From Duodenibacillus massiliensis (lineage in GTDB: Bacteria > Pseudomonadota > Gammaproteobacteria > Burkholderiales > Burkholderiaceae_F): a DNA stretch of 64,000 bases. The stretch spans positions 29,930 to 93,929 of the forward strand of contig NZ_LT635855.1 of assembly GCF_900128485.1 (NCBI RefSeq). Direction: 5' to 3'. The notes below the pieces were generated by a model that saw only the letters and a program-made list of their open reading frames with translations, was not told where the DNA came from and searched no databases. Made by a program: the position numbers and the translations under genes. Shown here in pieces: positions 16,789 through 29,476 of this stretch; within the stretch, counting starts at the first letter, position 1; each line of letters opens with the position of its first letter.

Positions 16789-17175
16789 ATGAGTAATACA
16801 AACGTACAGCCCGAATCCAACAAAGCGCTTGATATCGGCGTTGTGACACTTGCGGTGTTGATCGTTGCGGCGGGCATTTTTGCCTTTACGTTTCTGACCG
16901 ATCAGCAGCTCGGCATCCGTATCGGCGCTCTGGTGGGCGGCCTGGTGATCGGCTGCGGCGTTGCCGCATTTTCGCCCTCGGGCAAACGCTTCATCGGTTT
17001 TTGCCGTGAGTCCTATGACGAACTGCGCCGCGTTGTCTGGCCGACCCGCCGTGAAACGGTGAATACCACGGGACTGGTGATGGCTTTTGTCGTGGCCGTT
17101 GCCTTCTACCTGTTTGTTGTCGACAAGTTCGTGGAGTGGGGCCTTTACGACGGACTGTTGCGTCTGTCGTTCTAA
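16789..17175 (+). CDS. secE: Preprotein translocase subunit SecE
   Basis: 128 residues of the long proteobacterial type, with three hydrophobic segments (about 17-36, 41-60 and 98-115). The conserved cytoplasmic motif between the second and third reads Y-D-E-L-R-R-V-V-W-P-T-R-R-E-T. SecE clamps SecY in the translocon. It is followed by nusG after 19 bases, as usual. Confidence 0.96.
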   Translation: MSNTNVQPESNKALDIGVVTLAVLIVAAGIFAFTFLTDQQLGIRIGALVGGLVIGCGVAAFSPSGKRFIGFCRESYDELRRVVWPTRRETVNTTGLVMAFVVAVAFYLFVVDKFVEWGLYDGLLRLSF

Positions 17176-17194
17176 CCTCAGCGGGGAAGCTTAA

Positions 17195-17755
17195 ATGTCT
17201 GAAGATACCAATCAGAACAAGCAGCCGGAAATGCGCTGGTATACGTTGCACGTCTATTCCACGATGGAAAAGAGTGTCGCCAAAGCCATTCAGGACCGCA
17301 TTGATCATTCTGATCTGAAGCAGTATTTCGGCGAAGTGCTACTGCCGATTGAAAAGGTGCAGGAAAACCGGAACGGCCGCAAGTATGAAAGCGAACGCCG
17401 CATGTACCCGGGCTATGTTTTCGTTGAGATGGTCATGAACGAAGACACCTGGCACCTGATGAACTCCACGCCGCGCGTGATCGAATTCCTCGGCAACAAC
17501 AATCCCGTGCCGCTTTCTCAGCGTGAAATCGACGGCATCAAGGGCCGCATGAATGTCGGTACCGGTGAAAAAGCCCGTCCGAAGGTTCTTTTTGAAGTGG
17601 GCGAAACGGTCCGCATCAAGGAAGGTCCCTTTACGGACTTCAACGGCCGCGTCGAAGAAGTCATGTACGACAAGTCGCGTCTGCGCTGCTTCGTGTCGAT
17701 CTTCGGCCGCGAAACGAGCGTTGAACTCGCGTTTAACGAAGTCGAGAAAGTCTGA
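17195..17755 (+). CDS. nusG: Transcription termination/antitermination factor NusG
   Basis: 186 residues. The NGN domain starts W-Y-T-L-H-V-Y-S and contains M-Y-P-G-Y-V-F-V-E-M. The C-terminal KOW domain contains V-R-I-K-E-G-P-F-T-D-F-N-G-R-V. It binds RNA polymerase to speed elongation and links it to Rho or the ribosome. A terminator follows, so secE-nusG is separated from rplK. Confidence 0.98.
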   Translation: MSEDTNQNKQPEMRWYTLHVYSTMEKSVAKAIQDRIDHSDLKQYFGEVLLPIEKVQENRNGRKYESERRMYPGYVFVEMVMNEDTWHLMNSTPRVIEFLGNNNPVPLSQREIDGIKGRMNVGTGEKARPKVLFEVGETVRIKEGPFTDFNGRVEEVMYDKSRLRCFVSIFGRETSVELAFNEVEKV

Positions 17756-17788
17756 TCTCAGCCGCCCTTTCGGGCGGACTGAAAGAAG

Positions 17789-17822
17789 CGGACCCGGTGG
17801 CAGACACTGTGGTCCGTTTTTC
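17789..17822 (+). terminator. Terminator after nusG
   Basis: CGGACC/GGTCCG stem followed by TTTTTC. A second small hairpin (CCGCCC/GGGCGG) precedes it just after the nusG stop. Confidence 0.7.
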
Positions 17823-17880
17823 TTGAGACCACAAACTGTTGTATTTTGAGCGGCAGTTTTAAATTTTTTTCGGTAAGGGT

Positions 17881-17909
17881 TTGCTTTTGCTGAAATTTTT
17901 CGGCATAAT
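17881..17909 (+). promoter_or_regulatory. Sigma70 promoter of rplK-rplA
   Basis: TTGCTT, 17-base spacer, CATAAT, with a T-rich upstream region. Transcription would start about 65 bases before rplK. Confidence 0.7.
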
Positions 17910-17931
17910 GGCGCCCTTTCTTATTTTAACT

Positions 17932-17968
17932 GGGGAGCACGCTCATATTGACCGTGCGCAGGAACCCA
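17932..17968 (+). promoter_or_regulatory. Candidate L1-binding leader of the L11 operon
   Basis: GGGGAGCACG folds on CGTGC followed by GCAGGAACCC. A small hairpin flanked by GGGAG and GAACCC resembles the L1 feedback site of E. coli rplKA mRNA. The assignment is by resemblance only. Confidence 0.4.
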
Positions 17969-17979
17969 GGGAGTCAAAA

Positions 17980-18411
17980 ATGGCAAAGAAAATCGTCGGC
18001 TTTATTAAGCTGCAGATTCCTGCAGGCAAAGCCAATCCCTCGCCCCCCGTTGGTCCGGCTCTCGGCCAGCGCGGTCTGAACATCATGGAATTCTGCAAGG
18101 CCTTTAACGCCAAGACGCAGAAGATGGAAGCAGGTCTTCCGATTCCGGTTGTGATCACCGCCTACGCCGACAAGAGCTTCACCTTCGTGATGAAGACGCC
18201 CCCGGCTACGGTTCTGATCAAGAAGGCCGCGAAGATCACCAAGGGTTCGGCCCGTCCGCACACGGACAAGGTCGGCAAGATCACGCGCGCTCAGGCTGAA
18301 GAAATCGCCAAGATGAAGCAGCCTGATCTCACTGCCGCCGATATGGACGCGGCCGTGCGCACGATCGCGGGTTCTGCCCGTTCCATGGGTATCACGGTGG
18401 AGGGTCTGTAA
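17980..18411 (+). CDS. rplK: 50S ribosomal protein L11
   Basis: 143 residues beginning [25 protein letters not shown], the canonical L11 N-terminus used in the GTPase-associated centre. I place the start at 17980, with GGGAG 9 bases upstream. An upstream in-frame extension to 17881 runs through the promoter and is not coding. One base separates it from rplA. Confidence 0.98.
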   Translation: MAKKIVGFIKLQIPAGKANPSPPVGPALGQRGLNIMEFCKAFNAKTQKMEAGLPIPVVITAYADKSFTFVMKTPPATVLIKKAAKITKGSARPHTDKVGKITRAQAEEIAKMKQPDLTAADMDAAVRTIAGSARSMGITVEGL

Positions 18412-18412
18412 G

Positions 18413-19105
18413 ATGGCAGCCAAACTTTCCAAGCGCGTTAAAGCCAACGCCGCCAAGTACGATCTTTCCAAGCACTATCCGGTTCTGGAGGCTCTCGAAG
18501 CCGTCAAGGCCTGCGCCAACGCCAAGTTCGACGAATCCGTCGACGTGGCTGTTCAGCTCGGCATTGACACCCGTAAGTCCGACCAGACCATCCGCGGTGC
18601 TGTTGTTATGCCCGAAGGTACCGGTAAGACCGTCCGTGTCGCCGTGTTCACCCAGGGTGCCCATGCCGAAGAAGCCAAGGCTGCCGGTGCCGATATTGTC
18701 GGTTTCGACGACCTCGCCGCTGAAGTCAAGGCCGGCAAGATGGACTTTGATGTTGTGATCGCCAGCCCCGACGCCATGCGTGTTGTCGGTCAGCTCGGTC
18801 AGATCCTCGGCCCGCGCGGCCTGATGCCGAACCCGAAGGTCGGCACCGTGACCCCGAACGTTGCCCAGGCCGTTAAGAACGCCAAGGCCGGTCAGGTTCA
18901 GTTCCGCGCCGACAAGGCCGGTATCGTTCACGCCCCGATCGGCCGTGCATCCTTTGATGCCGCCCGCTTGGCGACGAACCTTAAGGCACTGATCGAACAG
19001 ATCAACAAGCTCAAGCCCGCCAGCCAGAAGGGTATCTACCTCAAGAAGGTGGCCGTGAGCTCGACGATGGGTATCGGTGCCCGCGTGGATATCTCCACGC
19101 TTTAA
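18413..19105 (+). CDS. rplA: 50S ribosomal protein L1
   Basis: 230 residues. It forms the L1 stalk at the ribosomal E site and represses its own operon by binding the leader. Family stretches include [15 protein letters not shown] and the C-terminal [12 protein letters not shown]. The start overlaps closely with the rplK stop. Confidence 0.98.
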   Translation: MAAKLSKRVKANAAKYDLSKHYPVLEALEAVKACANAKFDESVDVAVQLGIDTRKSDQTIRGAVVMPEGTGKTVRVAVFTQGAHAEEAKAAGADIVGFDDLAAEVKAGKMDFDVVIASPDAMRVVGQLGQILGPRGLMPNPKVGTVTPNVAQAVKNAKAGQVQFRADKAGIVHAPIGRASFDAARLATNLKALIEQINKLKPASQKGIYLKKVAVSSTMGIGARVDISTL

Positions 19106-19504
19106 TGCAGTAAACCAGGGTTAAAGCCCGATGACGTTGTCGGAGGGCTTTGATTCGAAAAGAGGTCGTGAGGCCTCGAGGGCTTTGGGTGGTACGCCGT
19201 TTTCGGACGGCGCACCGCTGTCAAAGACCGCTGGAGGGACGCCCGGCGCTTTTGCTGGGGATTGGCAGTCACATCGGGTGCCCTTTAATTGTCTCGAACA
19301 TTCCGGAAAAACCGCACCCCGCGGTCGGAAAGGTTGCCGAGATATCCAGCGCAGACGGTTCAAACCTCAAAGAGAGACTCTGTGTTGTGTTGAAGGATTT
19401 TTCCTGCCCACGCACGAACAACTCTCAGAGACGGGTTAACCGGTTATTAAAAGAACCGGTGCATTCAGTGTTGTTTCGGATGCACCTCTGAGTGGAGCCA
19501 GACC
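19106..19504 (+). promoter_or_regulatory. 399-bp rplJL leader region without a gene
   Basis: No convincing ORF. It begins with a hairpin AAAGCCC/GGGCTTT (19123-19151) lacking a T-run. Near its end a stem GGTGCAT/ATGCACC (19458-19486) lies 12 bases before the GGAG of rplJ. By analogy with E. coli, this last part should be where the L10-(L12)4 complex represses translation, and the region may carry the L10 promoter. I did not find a consensus promoter in it. Confidence 0.5.
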
Positions 19505-20035
19505 ATGGGTCTTAATCGTCAAGACAAAGCGGCAGTGATTGAAGAGATGCGCGGCATTGTTGCCAACACCTCCGCAATCGTTATCGCTGAATACCGTGGG
19601 CTGACCGTTGAAGCAGTTACCAAGCTGCGTGCCAATGCACGTCAGCAGGGTGTGCAGTTGCGTGTGGTCAAGAACACGCTGGTGCGTCGTGCCGTCGAAG
19701 GAACGGCGTTTGCCGATCTGGCCGAGAAGTTCTCCGGCCCGCTCGTCTACGCTTTCTCCGCCGATCCGGTCGCCGCTGCCAAGGTTCTTGCTCAGTTTGC
19801 CAAGGAAAACGACAAGCTCGTTATCAAGGGCGGTGCGATGGCCAACTACGTCATGGACGTGGAAGGCGTCAAACAGCTCGCCTCGATGCCGAGCCGCGAA
19901 GAACTCCTCGCCAAGCTGATGGCTACGATGAACGAACCGGTTGCGAAACTTGTTCGTACTATTAACGAAGTGCCTGCGCGCTTCGTGCGCACTGTGGCTG
20001 CTTACCGCGATGCCCAGGAAAAGGCTGCTGCCTGA
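19505..20035 (+). CDS. rplJ: 50S ribosomal protein L10
   Basis: 176 residues, [14 protein letters not shown], with the RNA-binding N-domain Y-R-G-L-T-V and a C-terminal helix that docks L7/L12 dimers. GTGGAGCC precedes the ATG. rplL follows after 42 bases. Confidence 0.98.
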   Translation: MGLNRQDKAAVIEEMRGIVANTSAIVIAEYRGLTVEAVTKLRANARQQGVQLRVVKNTLVRRAVEGTAFADLAEKFSGPLVYAFSADPVAAAKVLAQFAKENDKLVIKGGAMANYVMDVEGVKQLASMPSREELLAKLMATMNEPVAKLVRTINEVPARFVRTVAAYRDAQEKAAA

Positions 20036-20077
20036 TTTTTAACCAATTCAATTTAATACACAGTTACGGAGTCAAAA

Positions 20078-20458
<381 letters not shown>

Positions 20459-20783
20459 TTTTCCTTTCGGAAAAAATACTTGCCGGAGACGGCGTGAGGA
20501 CTTGCTCCCGCGCTGTTTCCCTGCGAAGAAGAGTTTCGGGTTGTTCCGGGCTCTTCTTCGGATTTTGAGGTGTGTTCTGTATAATCAGAATTCAGCTCAA
20601 AGTCAAAGTCTGAATGATCGGGAAGAGCAGGAAGATATCTCTGACGTTCCAGCCGCGCGGACGCAATACCTGGTATTGCCCGAGCGGCTTTTGGCGTCTC
20701 TGTAATCCGTGCAGGCAATGCTTTCCGTCGATTGAACTTTGAACCCACGTGTTTTTCTCCCCCTCGCGTCGAACGGAGTCTCC
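20459..20783 (+). promoter_or_regulatory. rplL-rpoB spacer with attenuator and possible promoter
   Basis: 325 bp without a gene. A long stem GAAGAAGAG/CTCTTCTTC at 20525-20559 is followed by GGATTTTG, like the partial terminator between rplL and rpoB in E. coli. Just after it, TATAAT at 20580-20585 could be a -10 box, but the -35 position (TTCGGA) is poor. Confidence 0.5.
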
Positions 20784-23700
20784 ATGTCGTACTCGTTCAC
20801 TGAAAAGAAACGCATTCGGAAGAGTTTTGCTTCGCGTCCGAGCGTCCTTGAAGTGCCCTCCCTGTTGGAAATGCAGCTTCGCAGCTACGAAGAATTCCTT
20901 CAGGCGGATGTCAAGCCCGAAAGCCGTAAGGATAACGGCCTGCAGGCAGCCTTCACTTCCATCTTCCCTATCACGAGCCACAACGGTTATGCCCGTCTGA
21001 AGTTCCTCGGCTACAAGCTGCAGAAGCCCGAGTTTGACGTCGCTGAATGCCAGTTGAGAGGGCTCACCTACAGCTCGGCACTGCGCGCCCGCATCCAGCT
21101 CGAAATTTTTGACCGTGATGCCGCCAAACCCGGCACCGTCAAGGAAATCCGCGAAAACGACGTCTACATGGGCGAAATCCCGCTCATGACGGAAAAGGCT
21201 TCGTTCATCATCAACGGCAGCGAACGCGTTATCGTGAGTCAGCTGCACCGTTCGCCCGGTATTTTCTTCGAGCACGACAAGGGTAAGACGCACTCCTCGG
21301 GAAAGCTTCTTTTCTCGGCCCGCGTGATTCCTTACCGCGGCTCCTGGCTTGACTTCGAATTTGACCCGAAGGATCTCGTTTACTTCCGTGTGGACCGCCG
21401 CCGCAAGATGGCCGGCACGATCCTTCTGAAGGCCATTGGTCTGACGCCAGAAGACATCCTTGCGCACTTCTACGATTTTGACCAGTTCCGCATTCTGCAG
21501 AAGGGTGTGACCTGGAACTTCGAACCGTCGCGCCTGCAGGGTGAAACGGCCGCCTTTGACATCAAGGATGCCGACGGCAAGCTCATTGTCGCCAAGGACA
21601 AGCGCATCACCGCCCGTCACGTTCGTCTGATGAACGAAGCCGGTGTGAAGAGCCTTTCCGTGCCCGATGAATTCCTGATCGGCCGCGTTCTTGCCAAGGC
21701 TGTCTACGACAAGACCACCGGTGAAAAGATCGTTGATGCCAACGACGAAATCACCGAGGATTCGCTCGAAGCTCTGCGCGAACACAAGATCCGTCAGATC
21801 GATACGCTCTTTACGAACGATCTTGACCGTGGTGCCTACATCTCCAACACGCTGCGTCTGGATGAAAATCCCGACGAGCTCTCCGCTCGCATCGCCATTT
21901 ACCGCATGATGCGTCCGGGTGAGCCGCCCACGGAAGAAGCCGTTGAAGGGCTCTTTAACCGGCTCTTCTTTGATTCTGACGCCTACGATCTGTCGCGTGT
22001 GGGCCGCATGAAGGTCAACGCCCGTTTCGGCCGCCCGAGCGCCGAAGGTTCGATGACGCTTACGAAGGAAGACATCATCGACACGATGAAGGTCCTCGTC
22101 GCTCTGCGTAACGGCGCTGATACGGTGAAGCTCACCGATGCCGAAGGCAATGAGCGCGTCATTGAAATCCACGGCGTGGACGATATTGACCACCTGGGCA
22201 ACCGCCGTGTGCGCTGCGTGGGTGAATTGGCAGAAAACCAGTTCCGTGCCGGCCTCGTCCGTGTGGAACGCGCCGTACGCGAACGTCTGGGTTCGGCTGA
22301 AAGCGACAACCTCACGCCTCAGGATCTGATTAATTCCAAGCCTATCTCGGCCTCGATCCGCGAATTCTTCGGCTCCTCGCAGCTGAGTCAGTTCATGGAC
22401 CAGACCAACCCCTTGTCGGAAATCACGCACAAGCGCCGTATTTCCGCTCTGGGCCCGGGCGGTCTGACCCGCGAACGCGCGGGCTTTGAAGTCCGCGACG
22501 TGCATGCCACGCACTACGGCCGCGTCTGCCCGATTGAAACGCCTGAAGGTCCGAACATCGGTCTGATTAACTCGCTCGCTCTGTACGCGCGCCTCAATGA
22601 ATACGGGTTCCTTGAGACCCCGTACCGCAAGGTTGAAAACGGCGTGGCGCTCTCTGGCGAAGAAAACATTCACTACCTGTCCGCCATCGAAGAAGGTAAG
22701 TACGTGATCGCCCAGGCCAACGCCGAAATGGACGATAACGGCAAGTTGATCGGCGAACTGGTGAGCGCCCGTGAAAACGGCGAATTCATCATGGCTTCGC
22801 CTGACCGCGTGCAGTACATGGACGTGGCCCCGGCGCAGATCGTGTCGGTTGCCGCAAGCCTGATTCCGTTCCTTGAACACGACGACGCCAACCGCGCTCT
22901 GATGGGCTCGAACATGCAGCGTCAGGGTGTGCCTGTGCTGCGTCCGGAAAAGCCGGTTGTCGGTACCGGTATTGAACGTACGGTTGCCGTGGACTCCAAG
23001 GCCACTGTGCAGGCCCGCCGCGGCGGTCTCGTCGAATACGTTGACGCCACCCGCGTTGTGGTGCGTGTGAACGACGATGAAAACGTCGCCGGTGAAGTGG
23101 GTGTGGATATCTACAACCTGCAGAAGTTCACGCGTTCCAACGGTTCCACGACGCTGAATCAGCGTCCGATTGTCAAGCGTGGCGACATCATCGCCAAGGG
23201 TGACGTTCTCGCTGACGGTGCTTCCACCGATATGGGCGAACTCGCGCTCGGCCAGAACATGCTGATCGCCTTCATGCCCTGGAACGGCTACAACTACGAA
23301 GACTCGGTTCTGATCAGCGAAAAGGTGGTGGCAGACGACCGCTACACCTCCATTCACATTGAAGAACTCGATGTGGTGGCCCGTGACACCAAGCTCGGAC
23401 CGGAAGACATCACCCGCGATATTTCCAACCTTTCGGAAAATCAGCTTAATCGTCTTGACGAATCCGGTATTGTCGCAATCGGCGCTGAAGTAAAGGCGGG
23501 CGACGTTCTCGTGGGCAAAGTGACCCCGAAGGGCGAAACGCAACTCACCCCCGAAGAGAAGCTTCTGCGCGTCATCTTCGGTGAGAAGGCAAGCGATGTG
23601 AAGGACACGAGCCTGCGCGTGCCGCCCGGAATGGCCGGCATCGTTATGGACGTGCAGGTCTTTACCCGCGAAGGCGTGGAAAAGGATAAGCGTGCGAAGT

Positions 23701-24971
23701 CCATCATCGAAGAGCAGTTAAAGCGCTACGACAAGGAATTGAAGGACGCGCTGCGCATTGTTGAAACCGACGTCTTTGCCCGTCTGCGCCGTCAGCTCGC
23801 AGGCCGCGTCGCTTCGGGCGGTCCCGAGGGCGTGAAGGCCGGCGCGAAGCTCACTCCGGCGGTGCTTGAAGCCGTCAACGGCTATGACCTCTTTGAAATC
23901 CGCATGAAGGAAGAAGAGGATCAGAAGCTCATTGACCTTGCCCGCAAGGTCGTCGACGACAAGCGCGAAGACAACCGTCAGCGTCTGGCCGAAAAGAACG
24001 ACAAATTAAACCGCGGCGACGAACTGCCCCCGGGCGTACTGAAGATGGTCAAGGTCTTCATCGCTGAGAAGCGCCGTCTGCAGCCCGGTGACAAGATGTC
24101 CGGCCGCCACGGCAACAAGGGTGTGGTCTCCAAGATCTGCCCGGTGGAAGATATGCCCTACATGGCTGACGGCCGTCCCGCCGACATCTGCCTCAATCCC
24201 CTGGGCGTGCCTTCCCGTATGAACATCGGTCAGATTCTTGAAGTGCATCTGGGCTGGGCCGCCAAGGGTATCGGCTGGCGCATTGCCGAGATGCTCAAGA
24301 CCGAACAGGTCAAGCAGATCCGCGCGTTCCTCAATGAGGTTTACAACCGCACGGGCAAGAAGGAAGACCTCGACAGCCTCACCGATGACGAACTGATGGC
24401 AATGGCAAAGAACCTTGCCAACGGCGTGCCCTTTGCCACGCCCGTCTTTGACGGCGCCACGGAAGAACAGATCCGCATGATGCTCGATCTCGCCTTCCCG
24501 GATGAGGAAGCGAAGAAGCTGCAGCTGACGCCTGCCAAGACCCAGGCAACGCTTTACGACGGCCGCACGGGTGATCCGTTTGACCGTCCTGTCACGGTGG
24601 GCTACATGCACTTCCTGAAGCTGCACCACCTGGTCGACGACAAGATGCACGCCCGCTCCACGGGTCCGTACAGCCTTGTCACGCAGCAGCCCCTGGGCGG
24701 TAAGGCTCAGTTCGGCGGCCAGCGTTTCGGCGAAATGGAAGTCTGGGCACTGGAAGCCTACGGCGCAAGCTACGTGCTGCAGGAAATGCTCACCGTGAAG
24801 TCCGACGACGTCACGGGCCGTACCAAGGTCTACGAGAACATTGTGGGCGGTGAACATCAGATTGAAGCGGGCATGCCCGAATCCTTCAATGTGCTGGTCC
24901 GCGAAATCCGGTCGCTGGGTATTGACATCGACCTTATCAAACGAGACGCTAACGCTAACGCCAAGGAATAA
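20784..24971 (+). CDS. rpoB: RNA polymerase beta subunit
   Basis: 1395 residues. The start at 20784 ([13 protein letters not shown]) has ACGGAG 5 bases upstream; an in-frame GTG-type start 45 bases earlier is not conserved. The rifampicin region [19 protein letters not shown] carries no recognised resistance change. The C-terminal [19 protein letters not shown] and the lineage-typical D-A-N-A-N-A-K-E end are present. rpoC follows 5 bases later. Confidence 0.99.
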   Translation: MSYSFTEKKRIRKSFASRPSVLEVPSLLEMQLRSYEEFLQADVKPESRKDNGLQAAFTSIFPITSHNGYARLKFLGYKLQKPEFDVAECQLRGLTYSSALRARIQLEIFDRDAAKPGTVKEIRENDVYMGEIPLMTEKASFIINGSERVIVSQLHRSPGIFFEHDKGKTHSSGKLLFSARVIPYRGSWLDFEFDPKDLVYFRVDRRRKMAGTILLKAIGLTPEDILAHFYDFDQFRILQKGVTWNFEPSRLQGETAAFDIKDADGKLIVAKDKRITARHVRLMNEAGVKSLSVPDEFLIGRVLAKAVYDKTTGEKIVDANDEITEDSLEALREHKIRQIDTLFTNDLDRGAYISNTLRLDENPDELSARIAIYRMMRPGEPPTEEAVEGLFNRLFFDSDAYDLSRVGRMKVNARFGRPSAEGSMTLTKEDIIDTMKVLVALRNGADTVKLTDAEGNERVIEIHGVDDIDHLGNRRVRCVGELAENQFRAGLVRVERAVRERLGSAESDNLTPQDLINSKPISASIREFFGSSQLSQFMDQTNPLSEITHKRRISALGPGGLTRERAGFEVRDVHATHYGRVCPIETPEGPNIGLINSLALYARLNEYGFLETPYRKVENGVALSGEENIHYLSAIEEGKYVIAQANAEMDDNGKLIGELVSARENGEFIMASPDRVQYMDVAPAQIVSVAASLIPFLEHDDANRALMGSNMQRQGVPVLRPEKPVVGTGIERTVAVDSKATVQARRGGLVEYVDATRVVVRVNDDENVAGEVGVDIYNLQKFTRSNGSTTLNQRPIVKRGDIIAKGDVLADGASTDMGELALGQNMLIAFMPWNGYNYEDSVLISEKVVADDRYTSIHIEELDVVARDTKLGPEDITRDISNLSENQLNRLDESGIVAIGAEVKAGDVLVGKVTPKGETQLTPEEKLLRVIFGEKASDVKDTSLRVPPGMAGIVMDVQVFTREGVEKDKRAKSIIEEQLKRYDKELKDALRIVETDVFARLRRQLAGRVASGGPEGVKAGAKLTPAVLEAVNGYDLFEIRMKEEEDQKLIDLARKVVDDKREDNRQRLAEKNDKLNRGDELPPGVLKMVKVFIAEKRRLQPGDKMSGRHGNKGVVSKICPVEDMPYMADGRPADICLNPLGVPSRMNIGQILEVHLGWAAKGIGWRIAEMLKTEQVKQIRAFLNEVYNRTGKKEDLDSLTDDELMAMAKNLANGVPFATPVFDGATEEQIRMMLDLAFPDEEAKKLQLTPAKTQATLYDGRTGDPFDRPVTVGYMHFLKLHHLVDDKMHARSTGPYSLVTQQPLGGKAQFGGQRFGEMEVWALEAYGASYVLQEMLTVKSDDVTGRTKVYENIVGGEHQIEAGMPESFNVLVREIRSLGIDIDLIKRDANANAKE

Positions 24972-24976
24972 GTTCC

Positions 24977-27900
24977 ATGATGAATAAGATTGGTGACTTG
25001 TTCAAGCAGCAGACCAACGTTGCTGAACATTTCGACGCCATTAAGATCGGCATCGCATCCCCGGAGAAGATCCGTTCCTGGTCGTACGGCGAAGTCAAAA
25101 AGCCGGAAACCATCAACTACCGTACCTTCAAGCCCGAACGTGACGGCCTGTTTTGCGCCAAGATCTTCGGACCGATCAAGGACTACGAGTGCCTGTGCGG
25201 CAAATACAAGCGCCTCAAGCACCGCGGCGTGATCTGCGAAAAGTGCGGCGTGGAAGTGACGCTTTCCAAGGTCCGCCGTGAACGCATGGGTCACATTGAG
25301 CTCGCAAGCCCCGTTGCGCACATCTGGTTCTTAAAGAGCCTGCCTTCGCGCATGGGTATGGTGCTCGATATTGCGCTCCGCGATATCGAACGCGTGCTTT
25401 ACTTTGAAGCCTACTGCGTCACCGACCCGGGCCTCACGCCGCTTACCCGCGGGCAGCTTCTCACGGAAGACGAATACATCAAGATGCTCTCCGAGCACGG
25501 CGATGACTTCAAGGCCATGATGGGCGCTGAAGCCATCCGTGAGCTCCTTGCGAGCATCGACATTGATCAGGAAGTCACGAACCTGCGTCAGGAACTCTCT
25601 GCAACGAGTTCTGACGCCAAGATCAAGAAGATCGCCAAGCGTCTGAAGGTTCTCGAGGGCTTCCAGCGCTCCGGCATCAAGCCCGAGTGGATGATTCTTG
25701 AGGTGCTGCCGGTGCTGCCGCCGGATCTGCGCCCGCTCGTTCCGTTGGACGGCGGCCGCTTTGCGACCTCGGATCTGAATGACCTTTACCGCCGCGTCAT
25801 CAACCGTAACAACCGCTTGAAGCGCCTCCTGGAACTTAAGGCCCCGGACATCATCGTGCGCAATGAAAAGCGCATGCTGCAGGAAGCCGTCGACAGCCTC
25901 CTCGATAACGGCCGCCGCGGTAAGGCGATGACCGGTCCCAACAAGCGCCCGCTGAAGTCGCTTGCCGACATGATCAAGGGTAAGTCCGGCCGCTTCCGTC
26001 AGAACCTCCTGGGTAAGCGTGTTGACTACTCGGGGCGCTCCGTGATTACGGTGGGGCCGGAACTGCGTCTGCATCAGTGCGGTCTGCCCAAACTTATGGC
26101 GCTTGAGCTCTTTAAGCCCTTCATCTTCAATAAGCTCGAAACCCGTGGCCTTGCCTCCACGATTAAGAGCGCCAAGAAGATGGTGGACAATCAGGAACCG
26201 GTGGTGTGGGATATCCTCGAAGAGGTGATCTACGAACACCCGGTGATGCTCAACCGTGCTCCGACGCTGCACCGCCTCGGTATTCAGGCCTTTGAACCCA
26301 AGCTCATCGAAGGTAAGGCCATTCAGCTGCATCCGCTCGTTTGCGCGGCCTTTAACGCCGACTTCGACGGTGACCAGATGGCCGTGCACGTGCCGCTGTC
26401 GCTGGAAGCGCAGCTTGAAGCCCGCTGCTTGATGCTTTCGTCGAACAACGTCCTTTTCCCGGCCAACGGCGATCCCTCGATCGTTCCGTCGCAGGACATG
26501 GTGCTCGGTCTTTACTACTCGACCCGTGAACGCATCAATGCCCCGGGCGAAGGCATGTTCTTTGAAAACATCGAAGAAGTGCAGCGCGCCTTAGACGCAC
26601 ACGCCATTGTTCTGCAGACCCGCTGCACGGTGCGTATCCGTGAAGTGGACGTGAACAAGGAAACGGGCGAAAAGACCGAACGCATGAAGCGTTATGAAAC
26701 GACCGCAGGCCGTGCGCTTCTGTCTTCGATCCTTCCCGACGGCATGAGCTTTGCTGAACTCAACCGGACCTTAAAGAAGAAGGAAATCGCCAAACTCATC
26801 AACCGCTGCTTCCGCAAGTGCGGTCTGCGCGCCACGGTGATGTTTGCCGACCAGCTGAAAAATAACGGCTACCGTCTCGCAACGCTTGCCGGTATTTCGA
26901 TCTGCATCGGCGATATGACCGTTCCGCAGAAGAAGGCCGCGCTCGTGTCGGCTGCCGAAGATGAAGTGAAGGCGATTGAAGAGCAGTACACCTCGGGTCT
27001 TGTGACGAAGGGTGAACGCTACAACAAGGTGATCGATATCTGGGGCCGTACGTCCGACGAAGTCGGTAAGGTCATGATGAAGGAACTCTCCAATGAGGCC
27101 GTCATCGACCGTCACGGCAACAAGACCACCCAGGAATCGTTCAACTCGATTTACATGATGGCCGACTCCGGTGCCCGTGGTTCCGCAGCGCAGATTCGTC
27201 AGGTTGCCGGTATGCGCGGCCTGATGGCCAAGCCCGACGGCTCCATTATCGAAACACCGATTACGTCGAACTTCCGCGAAGGTCTGAACGTTCTGCAGTA
27301 CTTTATTTCGACCCACGGTGCCCGTAAGGGGCTCGCGGATACGGCCTTAAAGACCGCTAACTCCGGTTACCTCACCCGCCGTCTTGTTGACGTGACGCAG
27401 GACCTGGTTGTGGTTGAAGACGACTGCGGCACCACTGACGGCGTTGTGATGCGTCCGCTCGTTGAAGGCGGCGAAGTCATTCAGGCGCTGCGCGACCGCG
27501 TGTTGGGCCGTGTGACGGCTGAGCCCGTCTACGACAACAACAAGGAAGTGCTCGTTGAAGCCGGTGTGCTCATTGACGAAGACATCTGCGATAAGCTCGA
27601 TGCCGAAGGCGTGGATGCCGTGAAGGTCCGTACGCCGCTCACCTGCCACACCCGCTACGGTCTGTGCGCGAAGTGCTACGGCCGTGATCTCGGACGCGGC
27701 ACGCTTGTGAACGCCGGTGAGTCCGTGGGCGTCATCGCCGCTCAGTCCATCGGTGAACCGGGCACGCAGCTTACGATGCGTACGTTCCACATCGGTGGTG
27801 CGGCAAGCCGTGCGGCGGTTGCTTCCAGCGTTGAAGCCAAGAACGCCGGCGTGGTGAGCTTCTCCCCGTCGATGCGTTACGTCCAGAACGGTAAGAAAGA

Positions 27901-29365
27901 ACTCATCGTCATTTCCCGCTCGGGCGAACTCATCATCACGGACGCCAACACGGGACGTGAACGTGAACGTCATAAGGTGCCCTACGGTGCGACGCTTCTG
28001 ATTAAGCCCGACGAGGAAGTGAAGTCCGGCCAGCAGCTCGCCGCCTTTGACCCGATGACGCTGCCGATTATTTCCGAATACGCCGGCTCCGTGAAGTTCG
28101 AAAACGTCGTTGAAAACGTCACCGTGATGAATCAGGTTGACGAAGTGACGGGTTTGAGCTCCATGGTTGTGATCGACCCGAAGCGTACGACGAGCTCGAA
28201 GTCCTCAAAGACCAAGTCCACGGCCGCCAACGTCATGCGTCCGCTCGTTCACCTCTTGGACGAAGAGGGCCACGAAGTGAAGATTCCGGGGACCGATCAC
28301 GCTGTGACGATTCAGCTGCCGGTGGGCGCCATTATCGTGGTGCGCGACGGTCAGACGATTCATCAGGGCGAAGTGCTCGCACGTATCCCGCGTGAAAGTC
28401 AGAAGACCCGTGATATTACGGGCGGTCTGCCGCGAGTGGCCGAACTCTTTGAAGCCAGAAGCCCCAAGGACGCCGGCATGCTCGCCGAAGAAACCGGTAC
28501 GGTTACGTTCGGCAAGGAAACCAAGGGTAAGCAGCGCCTCATCATCACCGACAACGACGGTGTTGAACACGAGTTCCTGATCAGCAAGGACAAGCAGATC
28601 CTCGTGCACGACGGTCAGATCGTGCAGCGCGGTGAAGAAATCGTGGAAGGTCCTGCCGATCCGCACGACATTCTGCGTCTGCTCGGCATTGAGGAGCTTG
28701 CGCGCTACATCGTCGACGAAGTGCAGGACGTCTACCGTCTGCAGGGCGTGAAGATCAACGACAAGCACATCGAAGTGATTGTCCGTCAGATGCTGCGCCG
28801 CGTGCAGATCACGGATCCGGGCGACACGCACTTCATCCCGGGCGAACAGGTTGAACGCAGCGAAATGCTCGACGAAAACGACCGCGTTGTCGCCGAAGGC
28901 AAGACGCCGGCGAAGTACGACAACGTCCTGCTCGGCATCACGAAGGCTTCTTTGTCCACCGACTCCTTCATTTCCGCCGCTTCCTTCCAGGAAACGACGC
29001 GCGTTCTGACTGAAGCCGCCATTATGGGTAAGGAAGACGATCTGCGCGGCCTGAAGGAAAACGTGATCGTGGGCCGTCTGATTCCGGCCGGTACGGGCTT
29101 GGCCTACCACAAGGCCCGCCGCGCCAAGGATGAGATGGAACGCCGTATGGGTCAGGATCCCTCCGAAGCCCGCCGTGTCGCCGAAGAGATGTTCGAGTCG
29201 ACCGATGCGGAAACCGAGAAGGAAGCTGAAGCCATGCGCGAAGAGATGTTCATGAGCGGCGATGCGGGTAAGGGCGGTTTGTCCGCAGCCCGCCGCGCGG
29301 CTGAAGAACTCTTTGCTCAGCCTGAGGAAGAAAAGAAAGAGGACGAAGAAAAGAAGTCTGAATAA
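24977..29365 (+). CDS. rpoC: RNA polymerase beta' subunit with long charged C-tail
   Basis: 1462 residues. The N-terminal zinc site C-L-C-G and C-E-K-C-G, the catalytic triad N-A-D-F-D-G-D-Q (D462, D464, D466), and the second zinc site [14 protein letters not shown] are all present. It is about 50 residues longer than typical betaproteobacterial beta'. The extra part is a Glu/Lys/Ala-rich tail after [10 protein letters not shown] that looks helical and ends [19 protein letters not shown] at the start leaves the first Met ambiguous by one codon. Confidence 0.99.
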   Translation: MMNKIGDLFKQQTNVAEHFDAIKIGIASPEKIRSWSYGEVKKPETINYRTFKPERDGLFCAKIFGPIKDYECLCGKYKRLKHRGVICEKCGVEVTLSKVRRERMGHIELASPVAHIWFLKSLPSRMGMVLDIALRDIERVLYFEAYCVTDPGLTPLTRGQLLTEDEYIKMLSEHGDDFKAMMGAEAIRELLASIDIDQEVTNLRQELSATSSDAKIKKIAKRLKVLEGFQRSGIKPEWMILEVLPVLPPDLRPLVPLDGGRFATSDLNDLYRRVINRNNRLKRLLELKAPDIIVRNEKRMLQEAVDSLLDNGRRGKAMTGPNKRPLKSLADMIKGKSGRFRQNLLGKRVDYSGRSVITVGPELRLHQCGLPKLMALELFKPFIFNKLETRGLASTIKSAKKMVDNQEPVVWDILEEVIYEHPVMLNRAPTLHRLGIQAFEPKLIEGKAIQLHPLVCAAFNADFDGDQMAVHVPLSLEAQLEARCLMLSSNNVLFPANGDPSIVPSQDMVLGLYYSTRERINAPGEGMFFENIEEVQRALDAHAIVLQTRCTVRIREVDVNKETGEKTERMKRYETTAGRALLSSILPDGMSFAELNRTLKKKEIAKLINRCFRKCGLRATVMFADQLKNNGYRLATLAGISICIGDMTVPQKKAALVSAAEDEVKAIEEQYTSGLVTKGERYNKVIDIWGRTSDEVGKVMMKELSNEAVIDRHGNKTTQESFNSIYMMADSGARGSAAQIRQVAGMRGLMAKPDGSIIETPITSNFREGLNVLQYFISTHGARKGLADTALKTANSGYLTRRLVDVTQDLVVVEDDCGTTDGVVMRPLVEGGEVIQALRDRVLGRVTAEPVYDNNKEVLVEAGVLIDEDICDKLDAEGVDAVKVRTPLTCHTRYGLCAKCYGRDLGRGTLVNAGESVGVIAAQSIGEPGTQLTMRTFHIGGAASRAAVASSVEAKNAGVVSFSPSMRYVQNGKKELIVISRSGELIITDANTGRERERHKVPYGATLLIKPDEEVKSGQQLAAFDPMTLPIISEYAGSVKFENVVENVTVMNQVDEVTGLSSMVVIDPKRTTSSKSSKTKSTAANVMRPLVHLLDEEGHEVKIPGTDHAVTIQLPVGAIIVVRDGQTIHQGEVLARIPRESQKTRDITGGLPRVAELFEARSPKDAGMLAEETGTVTFGKETKGKQRLIITDNDGVEHEFLISKDKQILVHDGQIVQRGEEIVEGPADPHDILRLLGIEELARYIVDEVQDVYRLQGVKINDKHIEVIVRQMLRRVQITDPGDTHFIPGEQVERSEMLDENDRVVAEGKTPAKYDNVLLGITKASLSTDSFISAASFQETTRVLTEAAIMGKEDDLRGLKENVIVGRLIPAGTGLAYHKARRAKDEMERRMGQDPSEARRVAEEMFESTDAETEKEAEAMREEMFMSGDAGKGGLSAARRAAEELFAQPEEEKKEDEEKKSE

Positions 29366-29425
29366 GACGGAGTCTGAGTCTAAAAAAAGTGCCGCCCGGG
29401 GTTTATACCTGCGGATGGCACTTGT

Positions 29426-29476
29426 AAGGGAAAGCGAAAAGGGCGGAAGGTTTGCCCGAAACGCTTTCCCTTTTTT
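29426..29476. terminator. Bidirectional terminator between rpoC and the amidohydrolase
   Basis: AAGGGAAAGCG pairs with CGCTTTCCCTT around a loop containing its own GGGC/GCCC stem. It is followed by T6 on the plus strand. On the minus strand the tail is weaker. Confidence 0.85.

Noticed and set aside
19131..19491. Two overlapping plus-strand frames of about 100 residues in the rplJ leader
   Set aside because: They overlap each other in different frames, contain no recognised motif and sit in a known regulatory leader.
20592..23543. 983-residue open frame on the minus strand
   Set aside because: Lies opposite rpoB in its codon-biased frame; His/Arg/Val-rich composition typical of an antisense shadow, no domain recognised.
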